Of a stretch of DNA of 17,684 nt, positions 6,488-15,771 are shown one piece after another. A program made the translations under genes and the position numbers. Position 1 is the first letter of the stretch; every line of letters starts with the position of its first letter. The DNA lies in assembly GCA_030838025.1 (NCBI GenBank), contig JAUTXM010000201.1:1-17684 (forward strand), written 5' to 3'. The notes beneath the pieces are model-generated. The model ran no database searches. It was not told the DNA's origin and worked only from the letters and a program-made list of their open reading frames with translations. The DNA comes from Acidimicrobiaceae bacterium (lineage in GTDB: Bacteria; Actinomycetota; Acidimicrobiia; Acidimicrobiales; Palsa-688).

Positions 6488-8044
6488 ATGAAGGAACTCG
6501 TGTATCACCGGTCATTTATCCCGGCGTCGAACCGCTACGCCGACAAGACCGCGGTCATCGACGGCGCCTACCGGGCGACCTACGCCGAGCACCTCGACCG
6601 GGTGCTGCGGCTGGCCAACGGCATGGGGCGGGAGCTCAACTTGAGCAAGGGTGACCGCTTCGCGGTCTTGGCGCTGAACTCCCATGAATACATGGAGCTG
6701 TACCACGCCGGGTTCCTGGGCGGGACCATGATCAACCCGCTCAACCTGCGGTTGGCGCCGCTGGAGTTGGAGTACATACTCAAGGACTCCGGGACGGAGG
6801 TCGTCTTCGTCGACCCGCCGTTCGCCCACGTCGTCGATCGCGTGCGCCAGGCGGCGGGCATCAAGAAGGTCGTCCTCATGGGTTCGGGAGACGTCGCCCA
6901 CGATCTCACCCAGCAGGACGTGATCGACGCGGGGACGGCCACCATCCCGGGCGAACCCGACGAGGACGACCCCGCCATCCTCATGTACACCGGGGGGACG
7001 ACGGGGATGCCCAAGGGCGTGGTCATGGACAACCGGGCCGCCATGATCAACCTGTACAAGATCGCGGGAATGCTGAAGATCGACGACAGCCAGGTGTGCC
7101 TCCACCAGGTCCCGATGTTCCACGTGGCGGGCATGCTCGGCATCTTCTGCATTCCTGCGACCGGCGGGACGTCGACGATCATCCCCCTGTTCGACCCCGG
7201 GCCCGTGCTCGATATCTGCGAACGCGACCGGGTGACCTTCACGGTCATGGTGCCCACCATGATCCAGATGGTGCTGGACCACCCCTCCTACTCCGCCGAA
7301 CGGCTGGCGTCGTTGGAGACCCTCGGGTACGGCGCCTCGCCGATGTCCACCGCCCTGCTCGAACGGGTGATGTCCATTTCGCCGGGCATCAAGGTGATCC
7401 AGGCCTACGGCATGACCGAGAACTTCGGCATCCTCACCATGTTGATGCCTGAGGACCACCGCAAGGGCGGTTCGTTGCTCCGATCGGCCGGCCGGCCGGT
7501 CATCGGCTCCACGGTCACCATCCAGGATCCCGACGGCAACATCGTCCCCGCCGGCCAGAACGGCGAGGTGTGCGCGAGGGGGGGCAACTACATGCGGGAG
7601 TACTGGCATCGGCCCGAGCAGACGGAGGCGGCATTCGCCAACGGCTGGTACCACACCGGCGACGCCGGTTACCTCGACGAGCACGGCTACCTGTTCCTGG
7701 TCGACCGCGTCAAGGACATGATCGTGAGCGGGGGGGAGAACGTGTACTCGGCCGAGGTCGAGAACGCCATCGCCAGCTACGCCGGCGTCGCCCAGGTGGC
7801 CGTCATCGGCATCCCCTCGGAGAAGTGGGGAGAAGCGGTGCACGCCATCATCGTGATGGCCGCCGACGCCACCGCGTCGGTGGAGGACATCAAAGCGTGG
7901 TGCCGTGACCGCATCGCGGCCTACAAGGTGCCCAAGTCGGTGGAGTTCCGGACCGAGCCGCTGCCGCTCTCAGGCGCCTTGAAGGTCCTGAAGCGCGACC
8001 TCCGGGCCCCGTTCTGGGAGGGGAAAGGCCGCTCTGTCGGCTAG
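6488..8044 (+). CDS. Class I adenylate-forming acyl-CoA synthetase (long-chain fatty-acid-CoA ligase-like)
   Basis: 518 aa. All core adenylation motifs are intact: the P-loop YTGGTTGMPKG at 167-177, YGMTE at 307-311, YHTGD at 388-392, the hinge DRVKDMIVSGGENVYSAEVE at 406-425, and the C-terminal SGALKVLKRDLR with the catalytic lysine (about K499). The enzyme activates a carboxylic acid with ATP and loads it on CoA; a fatty or aryl acid cannot be separated from sequence alone. The 6488 ATG is preferred to the in-frame ATG at 6476 because TATGGT sits 7 nt before it and neither has a Shine-Dalgarno. The product could feed the adjacent WS/DGAT and the beta-oxidation-type dehydrogenase downstream, with which it converges. 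Confidence 0.9.
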   Translation: MKELVYHRSFIPASNRYADKTAVIDGAYRATYAEHLDRVLRLANGMGRELNLSKGDRFAVLALNSHEYMELYHAGFLGGTMINPLNLRLAPLELEYILKDSGTEVVFVDPPFAHVVDRVRQAAGIKKVVLMGSGDVAHDLTQQDVIDAGTATIPGEPDEDDPAILMYTGGTTGMPKGVVMDNRAAMINLYKIAGMLKIDDSQVCLHQVPMFHVAGMLGIFCIPATGGTSTIIPLFDPGPVLDICERDRVTFTVMVPTMIQMVLDHPSYSAERLASLETLGYGASPMSTALLERVMSISPGIKVIQAYGMTENFGILTMLMPEDHRKGGSLLRSAGRPVIGSTVTIQDPDGNIVPAGQNGEVCARGGNYMREYWHRPEQTEAAFANGWYHTGDAGYLDEHGYLFLVDRVKDMIVSGGENVYSAEVENAIASYAGVAQVAVIGIPSEKWGEAVHAIIVMAADATASVEDIKAWCRDRIAAYKVPKSVEFRTEPLPLSGALKVLKRDLRAPFWEGKGRSVG

Positions 8045-8090
8045 CTGCAAACGACCGGGGATCACCGACACCTACTGGAGGCTTGCAGCT
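8043..8090. terminator. Candidate bidirectional terminator / inverted repeat between convergent genes
   Basis: AGCTGCAA (8043-8050) and TTGCAGCT (8083-8090) form a perfect 8-bp inverted repeat with a 32-nt loop. It lies in the 57-bp gap between the acyl-CoA synthetase stop and the stop of the minus-strand dehydrogenase. There is no U-tract and the loop is long, so a terminator role is only suggested by position. Confidence 0.35.
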
Positions 8091-8101
8091 CGGCGACCCG
8101 C

Positions 8102-8977
8102 TTAGCGGCCGTAGCTATAGAACCCGCGGCTCGTCTTGCGGCCGAGCAGGCCGGCCGACACCATTCGCGAGAGGAGCGGCGGAGGGGCGAACAGCGGCTC
8201 CTTGAACTCCTCGTACAGCGAGATGGCGACCGCCATCGTCGTATCGAGGCCGATGAGGTCGGTCAAGGCGAGGGGACCCATCGGATGGGCGCACCCCTCG
8301 ACCATCCCGGTGTCGATGTCGGCCGCGGTCGCGAAGCCTGATTCCAGCATCCGGATGGCGGACAGCAGGTAGGGGATCAGCAGTGAGTTGACGATGAACC
8401 CGGCCCGATCCTGGGAGCGGATGACGTGCTTGCCCAGCTGTTCGGACGCAAAGGTCTCGGCGGCGTCGACGACGGAGGGATCGCTCAGAAGCGACGTGAC
8501 CACCTCGACGAGTTGCAGCACCGGAACGGGATTGAAGAAGTGGATCCCCACCACCTGCGCCGGGCGGCTCGTCGCCATGGCCAGCCGCATGATGGGGATG
8601 GAGCTGGTGTTGGACGCCAAGATGGCGTTGGGATCCTCGACGACCTGATCGAGGCGTTCGAAGACCGTCACCTTGGCCGGCTCGGACTCCACGACCGCCT
8701 CGACAACCAGCTGGCGGTCCGCCAGCTGCCGGTAGTCGGTCGTGAGGGTCATGCGACTCTGGGCCGCGGCCTGCTCGTCACCGGTGAGCTTCCCCTTGCG
8801 GACCGCCCGGGCGAGGGACGACTCGACCCGTTTGCGGCCCTCGGAGAGCGTCGTGTCCGTCGCCTCCACGATGACCACGTCGAGCTGGGCGCGGGCGGTG
8901 ACCTCGGCGATGCCTGACCCCATCAGCCCGCAGCCGACGACGCCCACCCGGTGAATGCGTTCGCTCGTGCCGCTCAT
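8102..8977 (-). CDS. 3-hydroxybutyryl-CoA dehydrogenase (3-hydroxyacyl-CoA dehydrogenase family)
   Basis: 291 aa, typical of single-function 3-hydroxyacyl-CoA dehydrogenases. The NAD-binding GCGLMGSGIA is at 15-24 with Glu38 ending the second strand (VIVEA), suiting NAD. Catalytic residues are visible: Ser125 (SNTSS), His146 and Asn149 in IHFFNPVP, Glu158, and Asn197 in AGFIVNSLL. The C-terminal signature RKTSRGFYSYG is complete. It interconverts 3-hydroxyacyl-CoA and 3-oxoacyl-CoA in fatty-acid oxidation or butyrate/PHB metabolism; mycobacterial FadB2 is a comparable protein. The ATG at 8977 has TAACGT 10 nt upstream. It is a single-gene unit, divergent from ftsH and convergent with the acyl-CoA synthetase. 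Confidence 0.92.
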   Translation of the reverse strand: MSGTSERIHRVGVVGCGLMGSGIAEVTARAQLDVVIVEATDTTLSEGRKRVESSLARAVRKGKLTGDEQAAAQSRMTLTTDYRQLADRQLVVEAVVESEPAKVTVFERLDQVVEDPNAILASNTSSIPIMRLAMATSRPAQVVGIHFFNPVPVLQLVEVVTSLLSDPSVVDAAETFASEQLGKHVIRSQDRAGFIVNSLLIPYLLSAIRMLESGFATAADIDTGMVEGCAHPMGPLALTDLIGLDTTMAVAISLYEEFKEPLFAPPPLLSRMVSAGLLGRKTSRGFYSYGR

Positions 8978-8987
8978 GTGCCTGGAG

Positions 8988-8993
8988 ACGTTA
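8988..8993 (-). promoter_or_regulatory. -10 element (TAACGT) of the 3-hydroxybutyryl-CoA dehydrogenase gene
   Basis: TAACGT on the minus strand is followed by 10 nt and the ATG at 8977. It is embedded in the same 10-bp string, GCCTAACGTC, as the 2-hydroxyacid dehydrogenase promoter. Confidence 0.45.
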
Positions 8994-9035
8994 GGCCCGA
9001 CGCGCGGTGTCGAAGCGATCGCCTGACCGGGGGCC

Positions 9036-9041
9036 TACGGT
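9036..9041 (+). promoter_or_regulatory. -10 element (TACGGT) of ftsH
   Basis: TACGGT is followed by 8 nt and the GTG at 9050. No clear -35 is seen. It shares the 72-bp divergent gap with the dehydrogenase promoter. Confidence 0.45.
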
Positions 9042-9049
9042 TGGACGCC

Positions 9050-11089
<2,040 letters not shown>

Positions 11090-11111
11090 TTCTCGGCAAG
11101 TGGTGCCCCGG

Positions 11112-11117
11112 TAGGCT
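11112..11117 (+). promoter_or_regulatory. -10 element (TAGGCT) of the fabI-fabG-fabZ operon
   Basis: TAGGCT is followed by 7 nt and the GTG at 11125. It lies in the 35-nt gap after the ftsH stop, so the FAS-II genes can be expressed apart from ftsH. Confidence 0.5.
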
Positions 11118-11124
11118 GCGCCGT

Positions 11125-11901
11125 GTGCCCGGACTACTAGACGGGAAACGCCTGCTCATCACCGGCGTCCTCACCGATGACTCCCTCGCCTTTGGCGTGG
11201 CCCAGCTGGCCCAGCAACAAGGGGCTCAGATCGTGCTCACCGGCGCCGGCCGGGGGCTGAGCCTGACGAAGCGAGTGGCGAAGAAACTCCCCGATCCGCC
11301 CGACGTCCTCGAACTCGACGTGACCGTCGAGGACCACTTCGCCCAGGTGGCCGCCGACCTCGAAGGGCGATGGGGCGCCCTCGACGGGGTCCTGCACTCC
11401 ATCGGCTTCGCACCCGCCAGCTGCCTGGGTGGCGGTTTCCTCGACGCCCCATGGCAGGACGTGAGCGTCGCGCTCCACATCTCGACCTACTCGCTCAAAG
11501 CGCTGGCCGCCGCCATGCTGCCATTGCTGCGGGCCGCGGGTGGGGGCTCGGTTGTGGGCCTCGACTTCGACGCCACCAGGGCATGGCCGTCCTACGACTG
11601 GATGGGCGTTGCCAAGGCGGGGTTGGAGTCCACGGCGCGGTACCTGGCCAAGGAGCTCGGCCCGGACAAGGTCCGTGTCAACCTGGTGGCGGCGGGGCCC
11701 ATGCGGACCATCGCGGCCAAGTCGATCCAGGGTTTCGCGGCCTTCGAGGACGCCTGGGTCGAGCGAGCACCGCTCGGCTGGGACATCACGGACTCCTCCG
11801 CCGTGGCCAAGGCGTGCACGGTGCTGCTCAGCGACTGGTTCCCGATGACCACGGGCGAGATCATCCATGTCGACGGCGGTTACCACGCCATGGGCGTGTA
11901 G
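11125..11901 (+). CDS. fabI: Enoyl-[acyl-carrier-protein] reductase (FabI/InhA type)
   Basis: 258 aa. The start (GLLDGKRLLITGVLTDDSLAF is recognisable around residues 3-23) and LTGAGRGLSLTKRV resemble mycobacterial InhA. The catalytic pair is Tyr157 and Lys164 in the YDWMGVAK region, and HSIGF lies at 91-95. It reduces trans-2-enoyl-ACP with NADH, the last step of each FAS-II round. The segment between AAGPMRT and RAPLGW, the substrate-binding loop, is about 10 residues shorter than I recall for M. tuberculosis InhA, suggesting ordinary chain lengths rather than mycolate precursors (inference). The GTG at 11125 is set by TAGGCT 7 nt upstream. Its stop TAG overlaps the fabG GTG by one base, implying coupled translation. 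Confidence 0.92.
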   Translation: MPGLLDGKRLLITGVLTDDSLAFGVAQLAQQQGAQIVLTGAGRGLSLTKRVAKKLPDPPDVLELDVTVEDHFAQVAADLEGRWGALDGVLHSIGFAPASCLGGGFLDAPWQDVSVALHISTYSLKALAAAMLPLLRAAGGGSVVGLDFDATRAWPSYDWMGVAKAGLESTARYLAKELGPDKVRVNLVAAGPMRTIAAKSIQGFAAFEDAWVERAPLGWDITDSSAVAKACTVLLSDWFPMTTGEIIHVDGGYHAMGV

Positions 11902-12629
11902 TGACCGACACTGCTGGTGCCGACGCCAGTGGCCGGGTTGTCCTTGTCACGGGGGGCAACCGGGGCATCGGTCTGGCGATCGCCCAGGCCTTCGCAGCCT
12001 TGGGCGACCGCGTAGCGGTGACCCACCGCAAGGAACCGGTGGAGGGTTTCCTCTCGGTTCGTTGCGACGTCACCTCGATCACCGACGTGGACGCGGCCTT
12101 CGCCGAAGTCGAAGCCATATTGGGTCCCGTCGAAGTCCTCGTCGCCAACGCCGGCATCACTCGCGACGGCCTCTTGATGCAGATGAGCGAGGAAGCCTTC
12201 GCCAGCGTCATCGACACCAATCTGATCGGTACGTACCGCGTGGCCAAGCGGGCCGTCCCGAAGATGATCCGGTCTCGACGGGGCCGGATCATTCTCATCT
12301 CGTCGGTCGTCGGCCTGACCGGTTCGGGCGGCCAGACGAACTATGCCGCCTCGAAGGCCGGCCTGGTCGGATTCGCCCGCTCCCTGGCGCGCGAGATCGG
12401 CAGCCGCAAGGTCACCGTCAACGTGGTCGCGCCCGGCTTCGTCGAGACCGACATGACGGCCGTGCTCCCGGAGGCTCGGCGCAAGGACATTGTCGCCCAG
12501 ATCCCACTCCAACGGATGGCGGATCCCGCCGAGGTGGCCGGTGTCGTCACCTGGCTGGCATCGGATGCCGCGGCCTACGTGACCGGGGCGGTCATCCCCG
12601 TCGACGGTGGCCTCGGTATGGGCCACTGA
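11901..12629 (+). CDS. fabG: 3-oxoacyl-[acyl-carrier-protein] reductase (FabG/MabA)
   Basis: 242 aa short-chain dehydrogenase. NADPH-binding TGGNRGIG at 17-24, NAG at 83-85, catalytic Ser135, Tyr148 and Lys152 (YAASK), and the C-terminal PVDGGLGMGH are in place. It reduces 3-oxoacyl-ACP to 3-hydroxyacyl-ACP. The short segment after the second strand (THRKEPVEGFLSVRCDVT) is like mycobacterial MabA. GTG at 11901 overlaps the fabI stop by one base (TAGTG), and its TGA overlaps the fabZ ATG by one base (TGATG). Neither junction has a Shine-Dalgarno. Mycobacteria have fabG1 before inhA; here the order is reversed and a dehydratase is added. Confidence 0.93.
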   Translation: MTDTAGADASGRVVLVTGGNRGIGLAIAQAFAALGDRVAVTHRKEPVEGFLSVRCDVTSITDVDAAFAEVEAILGPVEVLVANAGITRDGLLMQMSEEAFASVIDTNLIGTYRVAKRAVPKMIRSRRGRIILISSVVGLTGSGGQTNYAASKAGLVGFARSLAREIGSRKVTVNVVAPGFVETDMTAVLPEARRKDIVAQIPLQRMADPAEVAGVVTWLASDAAAYVTGAVIPVDGGLGMGH

Positions 12630-13081
12630 TGACCGACCCGGACAGCCCCCAAGGTTGGGCCGCGTGGCGGCCCGAGGACCTGATCCCGCAGCGCCCACCG
12701 TTCCTCTTTGTCGACACGATCGTCGAGGTGGTCCCGGCCGTGTCCGCCCACGGGCTGTGGCACCTGAAAGGCGACGAGCCGTTCTTCGCGGGCCATTTCC
12801 CGGGCCGTCCGACCCTGCCAGGGGTGCTCATGCTCGAAGCCATGGCCCAGCTCGGCGGCATCTGCCTGCTCGCGCACCCCGACTACCGGGACAAGCTGCC
12901 GTTGTTCGGCGGGATCGACAAGGCCCGCTTCCGTCGCCAGGTCCTCCCCGGTGACACGCTGGAGATGAAGGTCCAGGTCGACCATCTGGGTGGCGGAGCG
13001 GGCAAGAGTTCGGGCTCCGCCCATGTCGACGGCAAGATGGCGTGCCAGAGCAAGATGATCTTCATCATCGCCTCGAGATAG
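12629..13081 (+). CDS. fabZ: 3-hydroxyacyl-[acyl-carrier-protein] dehydratase FabZ
   Basis: 150 aa, the normal FabZ length. The hot-dog active site is HFPGRPTLPGVLMLEAMAQ with His56 and Glu70, preceded by IPQRPPFLFVD, a typical FabZ opening. It removes water from 3-hydroxyacyl-ACP, feeding FabI. ATG at 12629 overlaps the fabG stop by one base. Three of the four elongation-cycle steps are thus in one overlapping unit; the condensing enzyme is not in the window. The stop TAG ends at 13081, directly against the stop of the opposite-strand gene that begins at 13082. Confidence 0.93.
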   Translation: MTDPDSPQGWAAWRPEDLIPQRPPFLFVDTIVEVVPAVSAHGLWHLKGDEPFFAGHFPGRPTLPGVLMLEAMAQLGGICLLAHPDYRDKLPLFGGIDKARFRRQVLPGDTLEMKVQVDHLGGGAGKSSGSAHVDGKMACQSKMIFIIASR

Positions 13082-13501
13082 TCACGCGGCGCTGGCCCCG
13101 GCTCGACGGACTAGCGCCTGGACATGCGATGCCACCTCGGCCACCGGCGGGTTGGCGAGATACCCGTCGGCGCCGGCGTCCAGATGGGTGACGGCGTCGA
13201 TCGGGCGGTGCCCGTACCCCCGCCGGTCGACCACCAGGAGCACCACACCCGGATGGCTGATCCGGAGGAAACGCACACCCGCCGGCCCGACCGCCCCCAC
13301 AATCATGACCCCGCTCCACCCGAGGCCCTCGGTCTCGACGGAGAACCCTGGCCCCAACGCCTGCGACAGTGGGGCAGCCAGATCGACCAGACCAGGCGAG
13401 AGCAGGACCGGCACACCACCGGCCCGCTGCGGCACGGCCGGCCGGGCTTCGTCGATGGTCGGATCGGCTGTCCGCCGGTGGTGCCGGCGAAGAATCGGCA
13501 T
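13082..13501 (-). CDS. Degenerate response-regulator receiver-like protein
   Basis: 139 aa from the ATG at 13501; an in-frame TTG at 13522 would add 7 residues. The second half, VVLLVVDRRG then DAGADGYLANPPVAEVASHV and ALVRRA, matches the end of a receiver (CheY-like) domain, where GADGYL-x-KP and an alpha-5 helix are usual. The key residues are lost: the lysine of the KP motif is Asn (LANPP), and the strand that should carry the phosphoacceptor Asp reads GVMIVGAVGPAG with no acidic residue. No output domain follows. It is therefore probably a non-phosphorylated stand-alone receiver fold, perhaps a protein-interaction module. No partner kinase is nearby. Expression signals are weak: AGGGAC lies about 10 nt before the ATG. 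Confidence 0.6.
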   Translation of the reverse strand: MPILRRHHRRTADPTIDEARPAVPQRAGGVPVLLSPGLVDLAAPLSQALGPGFSVETEGLGWSGVMIVGAVGPAGVRFLRISHPGVVLLVVDRRGYGHRPIDAVTHLDAGADGYLANPPVAEVASHVQALVRRAGASAA

Positions 13502-13581
13502 ACGACAAGTGTCCCTGTCCAAGGGTGGAAATTCCTGAAGACCGGCTGGGAGTTTCGTGAGAATCCCGGGGGAGCGCCGGG

Positions 13582-13587
13582 TACCGT
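13582..13587 (+). promoter_or_regulatory. Possible -10 (TACCGT) for the tRNA-Arg gene
   Basis: TACCGT lies 25 nt before the mature tRNA 5' end. No good -35 is seen in the expected place. The rest of 13502-13612 holds no gene that I can support. Confidence 0.3.
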
Positions 13588-13612
13588 GTCGGAGTCTGGC
13601 GGAGGCGAGCCA

Positions 13613-13685
13613 GCCCTCGTAGCTCAGGGGATAGAGCGTCGGTTTCCTAAACCGTGCGTCGCAGGTTCGAATCCTGCCGAGGGCG
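13613..13685 (+). tRNA. tRNA-Arg (anticodon CCT)
   Basis: The cloverleaf folds by eye. The acceptor stem is GCCCTCG (13613-13619) with CGAGGGC (13678-13684). The D arm is GCTC/GAGC (13622-13625, 13634-13637). The anticodon stem TCGGT/ACCGT (13639-13643, 13651-13655) has one T-T mismatch at its outer pair, and the loop TTCCTAA has anticodon CCT at 13646-13648. The T arm is GCAGG-TTCGAAT-CCTGC (13661-13677). The discriminator is G13685 and CCA is not encoded. It reads AGG codons. No integrase or duplicated 3' end is seen, so there is no sign of use as an attachment site. Confidence 0.96.
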
Positions 13686-13744
13686 CAAGCAGTTGCACTC
13701 TGACCACCATGATTTCGCCCCTGCCTGCCCGGCGCTTGAATGCC

Positions 13745-13768
13745 TCGTCAGGATGTCCGGGCTGACGA
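13745..13768. other. 7-bp stem-loop downstream of the tRNA
   Basis: TCGTCAG (13745-13751) pairs perfectly with CTGACGA (13762-13768) around a 10-nt loop. It lies between the tRNA end and the stop of the minus-strand SDR gene (13805). There is no T-tract, so it could be a weak terminator for either side or chance. Nothing else is seen in 13686-13804. Confidence 0.35.
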
Positions 13769-13804
13769 CCGGCGTAGTGACACCCAGGCAGTAGCGCCGA
13801 AAAC

Positions 13805-14569
13805 TCAGCGACCGCCGCTGACGTCGAGCAGGGCACCGGTCACATAGGACGCCTCGTCGGAGCAGAGCCACGCGATGGCGTGGGCCACCTCGGCCGGCTC
13901 ACCACCGCGCTGCATCGGGATCACCGGTGACAGACGCCGAATCCGGTCGGGCTGGCCGCCGCTGGCATGGATCTCGGTATTGATCAACCCGGGCCGGACG
14001 GCATTCACCCGGATCCCCTCCGCCGCCACCTCTCGTGCCAGGCCGATCGTCATGGTGTCGATCGCGCCCTTGGACGCGGCGTAATCCACATATTCGCCCG
14101 GGCTACCGAGGCGGGCGGCCGCCGACGACAGGTTGACGATCGTGCCTCCCTCGCCGCCCCGGATGGTCGACATTCGCCGCACCGCCTCGCGGGCGCACAG
14201 GAACGAGCCGATCACGTTCACCGCGAACATCCGCTCCAGGCGATCAAACGCCATGTCCTCGACACGGGCCTGTTGGTCGACGATCCCGGCCGCGTTGACC
14301 AGCGCCCCGAGCGGCCCGAGCAACCCGGCGGCGGTCTCGAACAGCGACACCACGTCGGCTTCGCGGCTCACGTCAGCCGCCACCGTTATGGCGTGGCGAC
14401 CAGCCGACCGACAGGCCTCGGCCACCCGCTCGGCCGCCGCACCATCGCTTCGATACCCGATGCACACGTCCCAACCCTGGGCCGCCAGAAGCGTCGCGGT
14501 GGCGGCGCCAATCCCACGGCTGGCGCCCGTTACCACCGCCACGCGGGCCCCGTCGGGAGCGCTCACCAC
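13805..14569 (-). CDS. SDR-family oxidoreductase, YgfF-like
   Basis: 254 aa. Classical short-chain dehydrogenase features: TGASRGIG (14-21), NAAG (92-95), catalytic Ser in NLSSAAA (about 148), Tyr163 and Lys167 in YAASKGA. The stretches RLGSPGEYVDYAASKGAID, INTEIHASGG and IPMQRGG closely resemble my memory of E. coli YgfF, a glucose 1-dehydrogenase-like SDR of uncertain substrate. Arg40 after the second strand (IGYRS) favours NADP. Start: GTG at 14569 or 14566; the latter would give a 4-nt GTGA overlap with the GNAT stop. It is the last gene of the tetR-headed operon, so it likely responds to the same regulator. Confidence 0.88.
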   Translation of the reverse strand: MVSAPDGARVAVVTGASRGIGAATATLLAAQGWDVCIGYRSDGAAAERVAEACRSAGRHAITVAADVSREADVVSLFETAAGLLGPLGALVNAAGIVDQQARVEDMAFDRLERMFAVNVIGSFLCAREAVRRMSTIRGGEGGTIVNLSSAAARLGSPGEYVDYAASKGAIDTMTIGLAREVAAEGIRVNAVRPGLINTEIHASGGQPDRIRRLSPVIPMQRGGEPAEVAHAIAWLCSDEASYVTGALLDVSGGR

Positions 14570-15771
14570 GTCAAGATGTCGAGCCGCAACGGCGGGAACA
14601 GCGCCACCATCAAGGGCCGGAATGGACCCAGGTACACGTCAGGATCGTCCTCGAGGGCCGCCACACCCCCCTCCCCAAACAGCAGGAGGGGAACGTGCTC
14701 GGGCGGTATGCCCACCGCACCGTCCTCGTCGGGCTCGTGAACGCCAGGGCCCGCGGCGACCTCGACCACCCGACCGCGTTCGATGACCAGCCGGACGCTC
14801 GAGCGGTAGAGCGAGATGGTGAGGTCGATACTCTCCTCGGCGTAGGCCGAACGCCCAAGGCGCTCGTCGAGCACTGGCATCAGCTCTGCGAGGAGGCGCG
14901 GCAACGACGGCACCCGGACATAGACCCACTTGCGATGGGCCACGAATGCAGACGACGGCCCGACGACCGCCTGGGTCGCCGAACCCTCCCGGTCGGCCAC
15001 GACCAAGGTGGCGCCGGGATGGCGAGTCCGAGCCCCGGCCAGTACCGCCTGGACGCCCTGCACCGCTGCGGACGGCGACGCCGCCACGGCCTGGACGAAC
15101 ACCGGACTACGAGGCGCACGGTCGGCGCCGACCCGGAGCCGGGCGAAGGCCTCGACCCGACCGTCCCGTATTCCGACCAAGAGCGGCGCCGCCGCCATTT
15201 CGAGGAACGCCGGCCACAGGTTGTCGGCGAATGGTAACGCCAGGTCGGCACCGGCCTGAGCCGACGCCTGCAGCGTCCGGATGCGCTCGACGTCGCCCGC
15301 TTGGGCGGCTCGGACCTCCCATCCGGGAGGCACTTCCATGTCCTGCTCGGGAGCGACGACGATCTCGGGGGCCCGGACAAGCCCGTACGAGTACCCGAAC
15401 TGGCGGTAGAAGTACCGGATGCCAGTGATGATCTGCACCAGGTCGCCGCGGCCCTCGGACCAGTCCTGGACGATCCGCAGGAGCCCACCCGCCAAACCCC
15501 GGCCCTGGTGGTCGGGGGCGGTGGCGACATACTCGGGCTGGCCGACCGGGAGGACCACCGATCCAAGCCGCAGCTGCGTCGCCAGCAAGCCCACGGTCGC
15601 CACGACCCGGTCGTCCGCGACCGCCACGGCGTAATCCGAGGGGGCCATCGCACCGAAACGAAACGCGACATCCATTTCGACTTCGATGTCGTCGCCATTG
15701 CCGACCCGGTTCAGTCCCAGAATCGATGGAAGGTCACCTTCGGTCGCTCGTCGCAACGCCGCATCGCTCAT
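14563..15771 (-). CDS. GNAT-family N-acetyltransferase, about 400 aa multi-domain type
   Basis: 402 aa from the ATG at 15771. The N-terminal GNAT domain (about 1-150) has the acetyl-CoA-binding motif VATAPDHQGRGLAGGLL, then GIRYFYRQFGYSYGL, a signature of the larger GNAT proteins (Acetyltransf_9-like). A second region at about 170-300 looks like another, degenerate GNAT fold, and the C-terminal part (LTISLYRSSVRLVIERGRVV) looks like the sterol-carrier-like end seen in Eis-type proteins. The architecture resembles Eis, but low similarity leaves the substrate open (amine, antibiotic or peptide). The ATG overlaps the PPOX stop as ATGA, and the stop overlaps the SDR start, showing tight coupling. 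A further in-frame start upstream would run deep into PPOX and is rejected. Confidence 0.8.
   Translation of the reverse strand: MSDAALRRATEGDLPSILGLNRVGNGDDIEVEMDVAFRFGAMAPSDYAVAVADDRVVATVGLLATQLRLGSVVLPVGQPEYVATAPDHQGRGLAGGLLRIVQDWSEGRGDLVQIITGIRYFYRQFGYSYGLVRAPEIVVAPEQDMEVPPGWEVRAAQAGDVERIRTLQASAQAGADLALPFADNLWPAFLEMAAAPLLVGIRDGRVEAFARLRVGADRAPRSPVFVQAVAASPSAAVQGVQAVLAGARTRHPGATLVVADREGSATQAVVGPSSAFVAHRKWVYVRVPSLPRLLAELMPVLDERLGRSAYAEESIDLTISLYRSSVRLVIERGRVVEVAAGPGVHEPDEDGAVGIPPEHVPLLLFGEGGVAALEDDPDVYLGPFRPLMVALFPPLRLDILTW

Noticed and set aside
13613..13804. tRNA-Arg as an integration site for a mobile element
   Set aside because: No integrase, no direct repeat of the tRNA 3' end and no change in gene style on either side were found.
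13624..13871. Minus-strand open frames over the tRNA giving a GFEPATHGLGNRRSI-like peptide
   Set aside because: This is the well-known false protein from translating the antisense of a tRNA gene; the sequence is explained by the tRNA-Arg cloverleaf.
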